Below are positions 1 through 9,277 of a stretch of DNA of 64,000 bases, one piece after another (position 1 is the stretch's first letter; each line of letters starts with the position of its first letter). The position numbers were made by a program, and so were the translations under genes. Location of the stretch: positions 2,046,001-2,110,000 of the forward strand of contig OZ220709.1 in NCBI GenBank assembly GCA_965116665.1, in the 5' to 3' direction. The notes below the pieces were generated by a model, which saw only the letters and a program-made list of their open reading frames with translations, ran no database searches and was not told the DNA's origin. The stretch comes from Aldehydirespirator sp965116665. GTDB lineage: Bacteria > Actinomycetota > Acidimicrobiia > Acidimicrobiales > Aldehydirespiratoraceae.

Positions 1-38
1 TGGAACTGGTAGCTCGGTCCGAGCAAGGCTCCCGGTAG

Positions 39-1175
39 ATGCGCAGAACGATCTTCACCGAGGAGCACCGGCTCTTCCGCGAGTCGGTCAGGACCTTCAT
101 CGAGCGCGAGGCCGTGCCCCACACCGACCGCTGGGAGAGCGAGGGCATGGTCGACCGCTCGTTCTGGGAGAAGGCTGCAGCCGCCGGTTTCGTCGGCTTC
201 GAGGCACCCGCCGCCTACGGCGGGCTGGGCGTACGGGACTTCCGCTTCAACGCAGTGATCGACGAGGAGATGATGTACGCGTCGGCGGTCGGTGACGGAT
301 TCGGGATGGCCAACGACATCATGGTCCCGTACCTGCTGGACCTGACCGACGACGATCAGAAATCGAGGTGGCTTCCCGGCTTTACCTCGGGGTCGATCAT
401 CGCCGCAGTGGCCATGACGGAGCCCCAGGCGGGCTCGGACCTGCGGGGCATCGCCGCCACCGCATCCAGAGACGGCGACTGCTACATCGTCAACGGCACC
501 AAGACGTTCATCACCAGCGGCCTGCAGGCCGACCTGGTGGTGACGGTGGTCCGCGACGAGGACGTGGGCGGACAGCTCAGCCTGCTGGCGGTCGAGCGGG
601 GTACGCCGGGATTCGAGCGGGGCCGCAAACTGGACAAAGTTGGCCACCGGGCGCAGGACACCAGCGAGTTGTTCTACAGCGACGCCCGCGTGCCCTGCGC
701 CAACCGGCTGGGCGAACCCGGCAAGGGTCTCGCCTATCTGAAGCAGAACCTGCCCCAGGAACGGCTGTCCATGGCCGTCACCGCGGTGGCCGCAGCCGAG
801 AAGGCTCTCCAGATCACCATGGAGTACTGCCGGGAACGCCAAGTCTTCGGACAGCCGGTGGGCAGCCACCAGGCCAACCGCTTCACCATCGCCGAGATGC
901 TGGCCGAGATTGCCCGCGAGCGCTGCCACGTCGACCGCTGCATCCAGGCCCACGTCGACGGCGAGCTCTCCGCGGTGGAGGCGGCCGCGGTGAAGCTCAC
1001 CGCCAGCGAACTGCAGTTCCAGGTGGTCGACCGCTGCCTGCAGCTGCACGGCGGCTACGGCTACATGGACGAGTACCTGATCTCGCGCCTGTGGAGGGAT
1101 GCCCGGGTGCAACGCATCTACGGAGGGACCAGCGAGATCATGAAGGAGATCATCGGCCGGGACGCCGGCTTCTAA
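39..1175 (+). CDS. Acyl-CoA dehydrogenase
   Basis: A 378-residue FAD flavoenzyme of the acyl-CoA dehydrogenase family, expected to introduce an alpha,beta double bond into an acyl-CoA in the cytosol. The N-terminal helical domain is followed by the family motif TEPQAGSD (residues 127-134) and a C-terminal helical domain ending in the RIYGGTSEIM signature. The position that carries the catalytic Glu in medium-chain enzymes (IYEGT) is Gly here, as in many bacterial FadE-type proteins that place the base on another helix. It starts a same-strand gene series and a second, different acyl-CoA dehydrogenase follows 13 bp later. The substrate cannot be read from the sequence. The family is secure. 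Confidence 0.93.
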   Translation: MRRTIFTEEHRLFRESVRTFIEREAVPHTDRWESEGMVDRSFWEKAAAAGFVGFEAPAAYGGLGVRDFRFNAVIDEEMMYASAVGDGFGMANDIMVPYLLDLTDDDQKSRWLPGFTSGSIIAAVAMTEPQAGSDLRGIAATASRDGDCYIVNGTKTFITSGLQADLVVTVVRDEDVGGQLSLLAVERGTPGFERGRKLDKVGHRAQDTSELFYSDARVPCANRLGEPGKGLAYLKQNLPQERLSMAVTAVAAAEKALQITMEYCRERQVFGQPVGSHQANRFTIAEMLAEIARERCHVDRCIQAHVDGELSAVEAAAVKLTASELQFQVVDRCLQLHGGYGYMDEYLISRLWRDARVQRIYGGTSEIMKEIIGRDAGF

Positions 1176-1188
1176 TGACCGGCAGGCC

Positions 1189-2364
1189 ATGATCGAAGCC
1201 CGCAATGTCGACCACAGCCGCCGGGAGGTGGAGGAGTGGCTCCGGGCCTCGCTGCCGGATGCGTGGATCGCCTGCACCGATGCGGGCCGTTCTCCCGGAT
1301 CGGCCAGCCGCTATCCCGACTTCGACGAGGACTCGTGGCTGACGGAGATGTTCGACCGGCGCTACCTCATGGCGTCCTGGCCGGTCGAGTACGGAGGGCT
1401 GGGATGGAGCCGCGAGATGGCTCTGGCCGGGTTCGAGGCCCTGTCACGCTACGAGGTGCCCCTGCCGCTGTACGTCACCAGCCTCCTGCTGGCCGGACAC
1501 GGTCTGCTGCAGTACGGGACCATGGAACAGCAGCACCGCTTCCTTCCCAAGATTGCAGCCGCGTCGGAGATCTGGTGCCAGCTCTTCAGCGAGCCCGAGG
1601 CCGGATCGGACCTGGCGTCGCTGCGGACCCGAGCCGAGCGCGATGGCGGAGGATGGATCGTGACCGGCCAGAAGGTGTGGTCGACCTGGGCTCACTTCGC
1701 CCGTTGGGGACTGCTGCTGGCCCGGACCGGGCCAACGGAGTCGAGGCACCGGGGAATCACCTGTTTCGTGGTCGACATGGGCTTGCCCGGCATCGAGGTG
1801 AGGCCGCTGCGCCAGCTGACCGGCGATGCCTCCTTCAACGAGGTATTCATGGACCAGGTGCTCGTCGATGACTCGATGCGCCTGGGACCTGTCAACGAAG
1901 GCTGGGGGGTGGCCCGCTCGGTCCTTCAGGCGGAGCGGGGCGAGCTCGGCCAGCGGCGGGTGGGCGGAGTCGACGTCCACAGGTTGATCGACCGCCATCG
2001 GGGCGTCGCCGATCCCGAGGCCCGGCAGCACCTGGCCGCTCGGTACGCGCAGGAGCGCATCCTGGGCTGGATGGCGTGGCGGGGCTACGGCCGCGGACTC
2101 GAGGCCCAGACGGTGAAGCTGCTGCGGGCCGAGACCAACATGGCGCTGCAGTCCCTCGCCATCAGCCTGGAGGGGCCTCGCGCCGCCGCCCACGACAGCG
2201 GCGACAGCGAGACGGGGGAGATCGTCTACGGATTCCTGAGATCAAGGGCCAACTCCATCGCGGGTGGCACATCGGAGATCATGCGCAACGTGATCGGCGA
2301 GCAGTTGCTCGGCCTGCCCCGGGAGCCGCGACCCGATACCGATGCCTGGGGACCGGACCGATGA
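1189..2364 (+). CDS. Acyl-CoA dehydrogenase, second subfamily
   Basis: A 391-residue acyl-CoA dehydrogenase with SEPEAGSD at residues 134-141 and a C-terminal AGGTSEIMRN signature followed by GEQLLGLPREP. This C-terminal form is typical of actinobacterial FadE proteins used in steroid or branched-chain degradation, some of which work as heteromers. Two unlike neighbouring copies could therefore form an alpha/beta pair, although each looks complete alone. The stop codon overlaps the next start in an ATGA junction, so translation is probably coupled. Confidence 0.92.
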   Translation: MIEARNVDHSRREVEEWLRASLPDAWIACTDAGRSPGSASRYPDFDEDSWLTEMFDRRYLMASWPVEYGGLGWSREMALAGFEALSRYEVPLPLYVTSLLLAGHGLLQYGTMEQQHRFLPKIAAASEIWCQLFSEPEAGSDLASLRTRAERDGGGWIVTGQKVWSTWAHFARWGLLLARTGPTESRHRGITCFVVDMGLPGIEVRPLRQLTGDASFNEVFMDQVLVDDSMRLGPVNEGWGVARSVLQAERGELGQRRVGGVDVHRLIDRHRGVADPEARQHLAARYAQERILGWMAWRGYGRGLEAQTVKLLRAETNMALQSLAISLEGPRAAAHDSGDSETGEIVYGFLRSRANSIAGGTSEIMRNVIGEQLLGLPREPRPDTDAWGPDR

Positions 2365-3917
2365 GAGTCGCCGACCTGGTGAGCCGCCACGCAGGAGCCC
2401 GCCCCCACGATGTCGCGGTGGTGTGCGGGATCGAGCGATTCACCTGGAAGGACCTCGACAACCGCACCGACGCGCTGGCCGCATTCCTGGCCGGCATCTC
2501 CGAGCCGGGCGACCGAGTCGCGATAGTGACCGCCAACTGCCACCGGCACTTGGAAGCGGTCCTTGCCGCGTCCAAGGCAGCTCTTGTCTCCGTACCCCTC
2601 AACCACCGGTGGAACAGCCGCGAGCTGGCCGCCACGATCAACGAGGTGGAGCCGGCCGCGCTGGTGCTCGATCTGGGCCTCCCCGGGTCGGCCGGGCTGG
2701 AGCTGATCGACATGGTCGCCCCAATACCGGTGCTCGCCTTCGGCGGACGCCGCCCGGGCGCCGTCGACTACGACGACGCCCTCGAGGACGGCTGCGGGAG
2801 ATCTGCAGAGCATCGCGACGCCTGGCGCCACCACGCGATCGGCTTCACCAGCGGCACGACTGGACGGCCCCGCGGTGCGGTGCTGTCCCAGCAGCAGGCT
2901 CTGGCCGCCGCCGGCTGGCTGGCGGCCCTCTTCTCCATCCGGGCCGAGGACTGCTTCCTGGCCTGCATGCCCATGTATGTGTACCGGGGCGGGTCAGGAG
3001 CGCTGGCACCGGCAGTTGTGGGTGCCCGCAGCGTGGTATGCGACTTCGACGTCGACGCGGTCATCAGGGTGATCCGCGACGAGGAGGTCACCCACACCAT
3101 TCTCGCCCCGGTGATGGTCGAACGAATTCTGGCCTGCGGTAGGGCCGCTGGCGGAGCGCTGGACTCGCTGCGAGAGGTGTGGGTGGGTGGCGCTCCGTCG
3201 GCCCCCGAGTCGATCGCCGCGCTCCAGCGGCTCACCGGCGCAACAGTGGGATCGGTGTACGGCGCCACCGAGGCCACCGCGGTGGCCTCGATGCGATGGC
3301 CGGCAGACGCGGAGCACCGACGCCTCCTGGGATCCATCGGTCGCCCAGCTCCGCTCAACGACGTCAGGCTGATCGCCGCCTCCGGCCGGGAGGCCCAGCC
3401 GGGCGAGCCGGCGGAGATCCGGGTGCGGGGATCCACCGTCATGTCCGGCTACTGGCCCGGCGCCGACGGCGACGGCCTGGTCGACGGCTGGTACTGCACC
3501 GGCGACATCGCGGTACGCGACGACGAGGGCTACCTGTTTCTGGTGGATCGCCGGGCCGACGTCATCAACAGCGGCGGCCTCAACGTCTACTCGGTCGAGG
3601 TCGAGCAGGTCCTGCTGGCCCATCCGGGAGTGGCCGAATGTGCAGTGGTGAGCTCTCCCGACGACAGCATGGGCGAGGCTGTCACCGCAGTGGTGGTTCC
3701 GGCGAGCAGTCCAGTCGATTTCGGCGAACTCGAGCGGCGCTGCCGGGAGGCATTGGCGGGTTACAAGTGTCCACGACAGTGGGTCCTGTCCACCGGCCTG
3801 CCCCGCAACGCCCTGGACAAGATCGACAAGAAGGCGATCCGGGACGAGCGCTGGACCGGCCACCAGACCAGCATCGCCAGCTCGCCGGGTACCTCCTCAG
3901 GAGCGAACGATGGGTGA
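2361..3917 (+). CDS. AMP-forming acyl-CoA synthetase/ligase
   Basis: A 518-residue member of the ANL superfamily that would activate a carboxylic acid with ATP and CoA. Visible motifs are the P-loop FTSGTTGRPRGAV (residues 162-174), YGATEAT (A5), the WYCTGDIAVRD hinge region and the C-terminal lysine in ALDKIDKKAIRD. The start is the ATG that overlaps the upstream stop (ATGA); the frame is open further upstream but that extension runs through the previous gene. Gene order (two dehydrogenases, ligase, CoA-transferase, thiolase) suggests it primes the pathway substrate. The substrate is unknown. Confidence 0.9.
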   Translation: MRVADLVSRHAGARPHDVAVVCGIERFTWKDLDNRTDALAAFLAGISEPGDRVAIVTANCHRHLEAVLAASKAALVSVPLNHRWNSRELAATINEVEPAALVLDLGLPGSAGLELIDMVAPIPVLAFGGRRPGAVDYDDALEDGCGRSAEHRDAWRHHAIGFTSGTTGRPRGAVLSQQQALAAAGWLAALFSIRAEDCFLACMPMYVYRGGSGALAPAVVGARSVVCDFDVDAVIRVIRDEEVTHTILAPVMVERILACGRAAGGALDSLREVWVGGAPSAPESIAALQRLTGATVGSVYGATEATAVASMRWPADAEHRRLLGSIGRPAPLNDVRLIAASGREAQPGEPAEIRVRGSTVMSGYWPGADGDGLVDGWYCTGDIAVRDDEGYLFLVDRRADVINSGGLNVYSVEVEQVLLAHPGVAECAVVSSPDDSMGEAVTAVVVPASSPVDFGELERRCREALAGYKCPRQWVLSTGLPRNALDKIDKKAIRDERWTGHQTSIASSPGTSSGANDG

Positions 3918-5145
3918 CGGCACCACTCCGGCAACCGATTCCCCGCCCCTGGAAGGGGTCCGCATCCTGGACCTGACCAGAGCGACCTCAGGTCCCTACT
4001 GCACGCAGATCCTGGCCGACCTGGGTGCAGACGTGGTGAAGCTGGAGGAGCCACCGGGCCCCAGAGGCCGGGACCAGATCGATCCGTTCAACACCATCGG
4101 CGGCATGGACGCGTACTTCCTGTGCGTGAACCGGAGCAAGCGCAGCATCGCCTTCCCGCTGGGCCACGAGCGGGCTCCAGGCCTCGTCCACGCGCTGGCC
4201 GGCGCCGCCGATGTAGTGATCGAGAACTTCCGTCCAGGCGTGGCTGAGAAGCTGGGCGTCGGACCCGCACAGCTACGGGCCACCAACGGCAGGCTCATCA
4301 CCTGCTCGCTGTCGGGGTTCGGCGCCACCGGGCCGCTGAGGGACCGGGCCGCGTTCGACATCACCGTGCAGGCCCAGGCCGGGGTCATGAGCTTCATCGA
4401 CCGCCGCGATCCCGCCGGGCGCCTGGCGCCCATTCCGATGCCGGTGGCCGACCTCCTGGCCGGCATCTACTGCGCGGTGGCGGTGCCGGCCGCGCTCGTG
4501 CGGCGGGCCGCAACCGGTCAGGGCGCCCACATCGACGTGGCCATGTACGACGCGCTGCTGTCGTGGTTCGTGGGCTTCGGAGTGCATCAGCTCAACTTCG
4601 GCCAGCCGACCGACATCCAGGACAGGATCCTGTGGGGCAGCTTCGAGACCAAGGACCGCCCACTGGTCATCACCGCCCACCGGCCCGCGCAATGGCAACG
4701 CTTCTGCGCGGCGCTCGACCGGCGCGACTGGCTCGAGGACCCACGCTTCGCGGCGCCGGCCGACCGGGCCAACAACATCGACGACCTCAGGACCCTCATC
4801 GCTGATGTGCTCGTCACCAAGGGCGCCGACGAATGGATAGAGGCATTCGAGCGAGAGGGCCTCTCGTTCTCGGACACCTTCACGATGGCCGAGGCCCTGG
4901 AGCATCCTCACACCGCAGAGCGCAAGATGGTGGTCGAGGTCGACGATCCCGCAGCCGGCCCAATGCGCCTGCTCGGCAACCCGGTGAGGTTCGCCGGTTG
5001 CGAGACCGCCTACTCACCGCCTCCCCGGACGGGCCAGCACTCCGTCGAGGTGCTGCAGGAGTGGCTCGACTACAGCCGCGACCAGCTTGAGGAGCTGGTT
5101 CGCTGCGATTTCGTCTACGACCCGGAGTTCTCACGCCCGACCTGA
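3910..5145 (+). CDS. CaiB/BaiF family CoA-transferase (class III)
   Basis: A 411-residue class III CoA-transferase that moves CoA between acids through an aspartyl-CoA intermediate. The N-terminal LEGVRILDLTR and DLGADVVKLEEP segments are characteristic, and the likely catalytic Asp is D181 in PMPVADLLAG. The start overlaps the ligase by 8 bp. Having both a ligase and a transferase in one operon suggests two activation points, for example the starting acid and a later intermediate. The acceptor and donor acids cannot be inferred. Confidence 0.92.
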   Translation: MGDGTTPATDSPPLEGVRILDLTRATSGPYCTQILADLGADVVKLEEPPGPRGRDQIDPFNTIGGMDAYFLCVNRSKRSIAFPLGHERAPGLVHALAGAADVVIENFRPGVAEKLGVGPAQLRATNGRLITCSLSGFGATGPLRDRAAFDITVQAQAGVMSFIDRRDPAGRLAPIPMPVADLLAGIYCAVAVPAALVRRAATGQGAHIDVAMYDALLSWFVGFGVHQLNFGQPTDIQDRILWGSFETKDRPLVITAHRPAQWQRFCAALDRRDWLEDPRFAAPADRANNIDDLRTLIADVLVTKGADEWIEAFEREGLSFSDTFTMAEALEHPHTAERKMVVEVDDPAAGPMRLLGNPVRFAGCETAYSPPPRTGQHSVEVLQEWLDYSRDQLEELVRCDFVYDPEFSRPT

Positions 5146-5210
5146 CGGGAACGTCCGAGCGCCATTCCATGCGTATAGTTTCATCAGATCAACAACAGGC
5201 GGGATCCGCG

Positions 5211-6437
5211 ATGACCGAACCGGTGCACATCCTTGGTGGCTGGCAGTCCGACTTTGCGGAGCGCGCGCCCGATGGCGGTTTCTTCTCGCTCCTGGAGGCA
5301 GCCACTCTGGGCGCGCTGGCCGACGCCGATCTTGAGCCCGCCGACATCGAAGTGGCCCACATCGGCAACCTGGCCGGCGAGTTGACTGCCTTCCAGGCCC
5401 AGCTCGGCGGCCTGCTGGTCAGCATCGACCCGGCCTTCATGGGCCTTCCAACGTCCCGTCACGAGGCGGCCTGCGCCTCCGGGAGCCTGGCCGCGCTGGC
5501 CGCGTCCGCCGAGATCGAAGCCCGCCGCTACGACGTGGCGCTGGTGGCCGGCGCCGAGATCCTCCGCAAGGTGGGCGGCCTGCGGGCGGCTGAGCTGCTG
5601 AGCTGCGCAGGCTGGGCCGGACAGGACGCCTTCGACGGCGACAATCTCTGGCCCCGCCTGTTCGCCGACGTGGCCGACGAGTACGACCGCCGCTACGGGC
5701 TGACCCACGAGCACCTCGGTCGCATCGCCGAGCTGAACTTCGCCAACGCCCGCTTCAACCCCAACGCCCAGACCCGCAACTGGGACATCGAGGAGAACGC
5801 CTTCGGCAACGACGACGACATCAATCCGGTGGTCGACCGCCACCTGCGCAAGATGGACTGCGGCCGGATCACCGACGGTTCCTGCGCGGTGGTCCTGGCC
5901 TCGGGCTCCTACACCGAGCGGTGGGCCCGGCGGCGGGCCATCGACATCGACTCGGTCCCCCGGCTCAAGGGCTGGGGCCACACCACCGCGCCCACCCTGC
6001 TGCCGGACAAGTTCAAGGCCAGCCAGGAGGATGCCTACGTGTTCCCCCACGTGCGCAAGGCCGCCACCGACGCCATGGCCAGGGCCGGCCTGCAGGGACC
6101 CCGAGAGCTTGACGCCATAGAGGTGCACGACTGCTTCTCCATCAGCGAGTACGCCGCCATCGACCACTTCGGGCTCACCCCTCCGGGCAAGTCCTGGCAG
6201 GCCGTCGAGGACGGCACCATCGAACGGGACGGTGATGTGCCGGTGAACCCCAGCGGCGGCCTGCTCGGGATGGGCCATCCGGTGGGCGCTACCGGGGTGC
6301 GCATGATGCTCGACGGGGCCAAGCAGGTCTCGGGCCGCGCCGGCGAGTACCAGGTTGACGGAGCCCGCAACGCAGCCACGCTGAACATCGGGGGATCGTT
6401 CACCACGGTGGCCAGCATCGTGGTCGGCGTCGACTGA
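5211..6437 (+). CDS. SCP2-type thiolase / acetyl-CoA acetyltransferase-like protein
   Basis: A 408-residue thiolase-fold protein. The nucleophilic Cys is in EAACASGSLAA (C88), and the second active-site region is EVHDCFSISEY followed by GGLLGMGHPVGATG, the pattern of SCP2-like thiolases that shorten bulky or branched acyl-CoAs. I chose the ATG at 5211 because the family begins with a VxI(L)GG strand; an in-frame ATG at 5169 would add 14 unlikely residues and overlaps a possible -10 box (TATAGT, 5174-5179). It would complete a beta-oxidation round in this operon. Confidence 0.9.
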   Translation: MTEPVHILGGWQSDFAERAPDGGFFSLLEAATLGALADADLEPADIEVAHIGNLAGELTAFQAQLGGLLVSIDPAFMGLPTSRHEAACASGSLAALAASAEIEARRYDVALVAGAEILRKVGGLRAAELLSCAGWAGQDAFDGDNLWPRLFADVADEYDRRYGLTHEHLGRIAELNFANARFNPNAQTRNWDIEENAFGNDDDINPVVDRHLRKMDCGRITDGSCAVVLASGSYTERWARRRAIDIDSVPRLKGWGHTTAPTLLPDKFKASQEDAYVFPHVRKAATDAMARAGLQGPRELDAIEVHDCFSISEYAAIDHFGLTPPGKSWQAVEDGTIERDGDVPVNPSGGLLGMGHPVGATGVRMMLDGAKQVSGRAGEYQVDGARNAATLNIGGSFTTVASIVVGVD

Positions 6438-6473
6438 CCCGCGCCGTCCGGGACGCCCCCAGCGGAGGCTGAG

Positions 6474-7226
6474 ATGAGCTCCACAGACACGAAGGCAAGG
6501 TCGGCGCTGGTGACTGGAGCCGCCTCCGGTATGGGCGCGGCCATCGCCAGACGCCTCGACGCCGACGGGGCCCGGGTGGTCGTGGCCGACATCCAGGCCG
6601 AGATGGGAGCCGAGGTGGCCGCATCGCTGAGCGGCGGGATCTTCGTGGAGATGGACCTGGCCCGCCCGGAATCGGTGACGGCCGCGGCCGAGCAGGTTCT
6701 CGGCGAGCTCGGCACGATCGACATCCTCGTCAACTGTGCCGGGTTCGACGTGGTCATGCCGTTCCTGGAAACCGACGAGGAGCTGTGGGACTCGCTGATC
6801 GCGGTCAACCTGTACGGACCGCTGCGAACCACCAAGGCGTTCCTTGGTGGGATGGTCGAGCGCGGCTGGGGGCGCATCGTCAACATCAGTTCCGATGCAG
6901 GACGTGTCGGCAGCAGTGGTGAAGGCGTCTACTCGGCGTGCAAGGGCGGTCAGATCGCCTTCACCAAGACCATCGCCAGGGAGGTGGCCCGCTCCGGGGT
7001 GACCGTCAACTGCGTGTGCCCGGGGCCGACCGACACGCCGCCGGTGCGCAGAACCCTGGCCGGGGGCGGGGAGAAGTACATGCAGGCGCTGGTGCGGGCC
7101 ATACCGATGAGACGCCTCGGCCAGCCCGAAGACATCGCCGCGGCGGTGGCCTACCTCGTGTCCGAGGAGGCCGGCTTCGTCACCGGCCAGACGCTGTCGG
7201 TGAGCGGCGGAATGTCGATGTGCTGA
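6474..7226 (+). CDS. SDR-family 3-hydroxyacyl-CoA dehydrogenase, BadH-like
   Basis: A 250-residue classical short-chain dehydrogenase. It has the nucleotide-binding TGAASGMG motif, NCAG, Ser140 and the catalytic YxxxK pair Y153/K157. The stretch SDAGRVGSSGEGVYSACKGG and the ending LSVSGGMSMC closely resemble, from memory, 2-hydroxycyclohexanecarboxyl-CoA dehydrogenase (BadH) of alicyclic-acid degradation. With the neighbouring dehydrogenases, thiolase and hydratase it would act as the 3-hydroxyacyl-CoA dehydrogenase of the pathway. The ring substrate is an inference. Confidence 0.87.
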   Translation: MSSTDTKARSALVTGAASGMGAAIARRLDADGARVVVADIQAEMGAEVAASLSGGIFVEMDLARPESVTAAAEQVLGELGTIDILVNCAGFDVVMPFLETDEELWDSLIAVNLYGPLRTTKAFLGGMVERGWGRIVNISSDAGRVGSSGEGVYSACKGGQIAFTKTIAREVARSGVTVNCVCPGPTDTPPVRRTLAGGGEKYMQALVRAIPMRRLGQPEDIAAAVAYLVSEEAGFVTGQTLSVSGGMSMC

Positions 7227-7264
7227 GCGCCACACCTCACAGATCCGGCAGTGACGGCGGACGT

Positions 7265-8305
7265 GTGGGCGAACAGAGGGGCACTGGAGACCGGGGGCGC
7301 CACCGGACCCTGAGTGTCGGCATGATGTTGCCGGTCGGATTCGGCATCGAGCCCCCCGACCTGATCGATCTCTGCGTCGACGCCGACCGGCGGGGTCTGC
7401 ACGCGGTGGGCTGCGGAGAGCTGGCCGGGCCCGAGGCGCTGTCGCTCATGGGCGCGGCCGCGGCGGCCACCGACGACATCCGGCTGGAGACGGGCGTCGT
7501 CCCGATCTCCAGCCGCTCACCCGCTCTGCTGGCCATGGCGGCCTGCACGCTGGCCGCTCTGTCGGCGGATCGTTTCGTGCTGGGCATCGGCGCGGGAAGC
7601 CCGATCGTCTCCTCCTACCACGCTGACGTCTTCGAACGGCCCGTCGGCCGGGTCGCCGAGGCGCTGGCCAACATCAAGGCAGCCCTGGCGGGGGAGCGGC
7701 TAGCCGATCGAGGAGGTTTCAAGCTCCGAGGCATACAGGGTCGTCCGGTACGGGTGTTCCTTGCGGCCATGAACGAACGCATGCTCCAGTTGGCCGCCCG
7801 CGAAGCCGACGGAGTGGTTATCCATTTCGTCGGTGCCGAGCAGATGGCCGAACTCGCGCCCCGCCTCAGGCAGACCCGCGCCGCCGCCGGAAACGAGGCT
7901 CCCTTCGAGATCCTCGCCCTGGTCCATGCGGCCGCCGGACCCGACGGCGATCCTGCATGGGCTTACCGGCGCGAGATGGCTCCCTATCTTGCCGTGCCCT
8001 CCTACCGGGGGCTGGCCGCCGCGTTGAGTTCCGAGGACGAGGTCGACGCGGCCGCGGAAGCCTGGCAGGGGGGCGGGCGGGAAGCGGCCGCCGACCTGTT
8101 CCCACCCGGCATCGCCGCGGCTTGCCTGGCGGTGGGACGCGAGGCCATAGCCGACCGGGTGGCCGGCCTTGGGCGGGCCGGCTGCGACGGGGTGCGCCTC
8201 GTTCCTCTCAGCACAGCCGGGGCTGATGCCGCGCCGGTCCACGACCTAGTGGACTGTCTGGCCGGAGTGATCGATGATCTGAGCCTCCAGGAGGTGGTGT
8301 CGTGA
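7265..8305 (+). CDS. LLM-class (probably F420-dependent) oxidoreductase
   Basis: A luciferase-like monooxygenase-fold protein of about 346 residues. Beta strand 1 is SVGMMLPVGFG; later segments LGIGAGSP and VFLAAMNERMLQLAAREADGVVIH fit F420-dependent reductases/dehydrogenases of actinobacteria. Strand 1 already begins before the ATG at 7322, so I place the start at the upstream GTG (7265); neither site has a strong ribosome binding site and the start is uncertain. The end overlaps the next gene in a GTGA junction. It may reduce or dehydrogenate a pathway intermediate. Confidence 0.82.
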   Translation: MGEQRGTGDRGRHRTLSVGMMLPVGFGIEPPDLIDLCVDADRRGLHAVGCGELAGPEALSLMGAAAAATDDIRLETGVVPISSRSPALLAMAACTLAALSADRFVLGIGAGSPIVSSYHADVFERPVGRVAEALANIKAALAGERLADRGGFKLRGIQGRPVRVFLAAMNERMLQLAAREADGVVIHFVGAEQMAELAPRLRQTRAAAGNEAPFEILALVHAAAGPDGDPAWAYRREMAPYLAVPSYRGLAAALSSEDEVDAAAEAWQGGGREAAADLFPPGIAAACLAVGREAIADRVAGLGRAGCDGVRLVPLSTAGADAAPVHDLVDCLAGVIDDLSLQEVVS

Positions 8306-9222
8306 CCGATGCCGTCGACATGATGAACTACGCCCCGCTGATCGCGCCGGGCATCTCGGGCATGGAGTTCCAGTACGAGGAGTTCCAGATAATGCTCAAC
8401 ACGACGTTCAAGCGCATGGCCGAAGGCGGCGTTGCCACCACGCTGTGGGGCCGGGAGGTCCCGCTGGACGACGTGGAGAACCTTCCATACGACGACACCC
8501 TGAAGGTGGAGGAGGCGGTGGTTCAGCTGGATGCGGCGGGCTACTCGGTAGCCGTGCTGGCCTGCCTGAAGATGTGGTCCTACCACTACCACCACCGACT
8601 CATCATGGACATGGACGAGGAGGTAGTGGCCCGGGCCCTGGCCAAGGCTCCCGACCGCTTCGTCGGCGCGGCCGGCTACAACCCCTTCCGGATCTCTGAG
8701 AGCATCGCCCGCATCGACACCGCGGTGCGGGAATGGGGCTTCGGCTACGTCTACTTCCATCCGATCACCTTCGGGGTGGCCCCCAACGACCGGCGCTGCT
8801 ACCCGCTGTACTCGAAATGCTCCGAGCTCAGCGTGCCGGTCGGCTTCCAGGTGGGGCACTCCGCCGAGGTGCTGCCGAGCGAGGTGGGGCGGCCCATGCT
8901 GGTCGACCAGGTGGCCATCGACTTCCCCGACCTCAAGATCAACATGTCCCACACCGGCTGGCCGTGGACCGGCGAGTTCTGCTCGATGCTGTGGAGGCAC
9001 CCGAATGTCTACGGCGATGTCTCCGCCTACTTCGCCTCCACCCTCGACCCCGAGCTGGTGAGGTTCATGGACAGCGGCCGGGGCCGCCACAAGATCATGT
9101 TCGGCACGAACGGGTTCGACCTGGCCCGCTGCAAGCAGGACTTCGAGAGCCTGCCGGTCAGCGACAGGACCAAACAGCGGGTGCTGCACGACAACGCCCT
9201 CGAGTTCCTGGGAATGCGATGA
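8302..9222 (+). CDS. Amidohydrolase_2-family protein without the N-terminal HxH
   Basis: A 306-residue TIM-barrel protein of the amidohydrolase_2 type. Conserved parts are YLYSKC-like (YPLYSKC), FQVGHSAE, INMSHTGWPW and the end IMFGTNG...NALEFLGM. The usual N-terminal metal motif (DxHxHxx) is absent: the N-terminus reads MTDAVDMMNYAPLI. The GTG start is preceded by a strong AGGAGGTG site at 8289-8296, which fixes it. The gene lies in the catabolic operon and is related to the minus-strand gene at 11413-12324. A decarboxylase or hydrolase role is possible but unproven. Confidence 0.83.
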   Translation: MTDAVDMMNYAPLIAPGISGMEFQYEEFQIMLNTTFKRMAEGGVATTLWGREVPLDDVENLPYDDTLKVEEAVVQLDAAGYSVAVLACLKMWSYHYHHRLIMDMDEEVVARALAKAPDRFVGAAGYNPFRISESIARIDTAVREWGFGYVYFHPITFGVAPNDRRCYPLYSKCSELSVPVGFQVGHSAEVLPSEVGRPMLVDQVAIDFPDLKINMSHTGWPWTGEFCSMLWRHPNVYGDVSAYFASTLDPELVRFMDSGRGRHKIMFGTNGFDLARCKQDFESLPVSDRTKQRVLHDNALEFLGMR

Positions 9223-9277
9223 GCGCGGGACCACAGGCATGCCGGCCGGCTGACGCCGCCGAGAGGCGGGGCCGGCG

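Noticed and set aside
5184..7235. 683-codon minus-strand frame over the thiolase and SDR
   Set aside because: It has low-complexity, His/Gly/Val-rich composition without domains. The plus-strand frames have clear catalytic motifs; high GC explains the open frame.
9256..9269. Hairpin before the enoyl-CoA hydratase as a riboswitch or terminator
   Set aside because: The stem is only 5 bp in a very GC-rich genome and no U-tract or conserved aptamer-like sequence is present.
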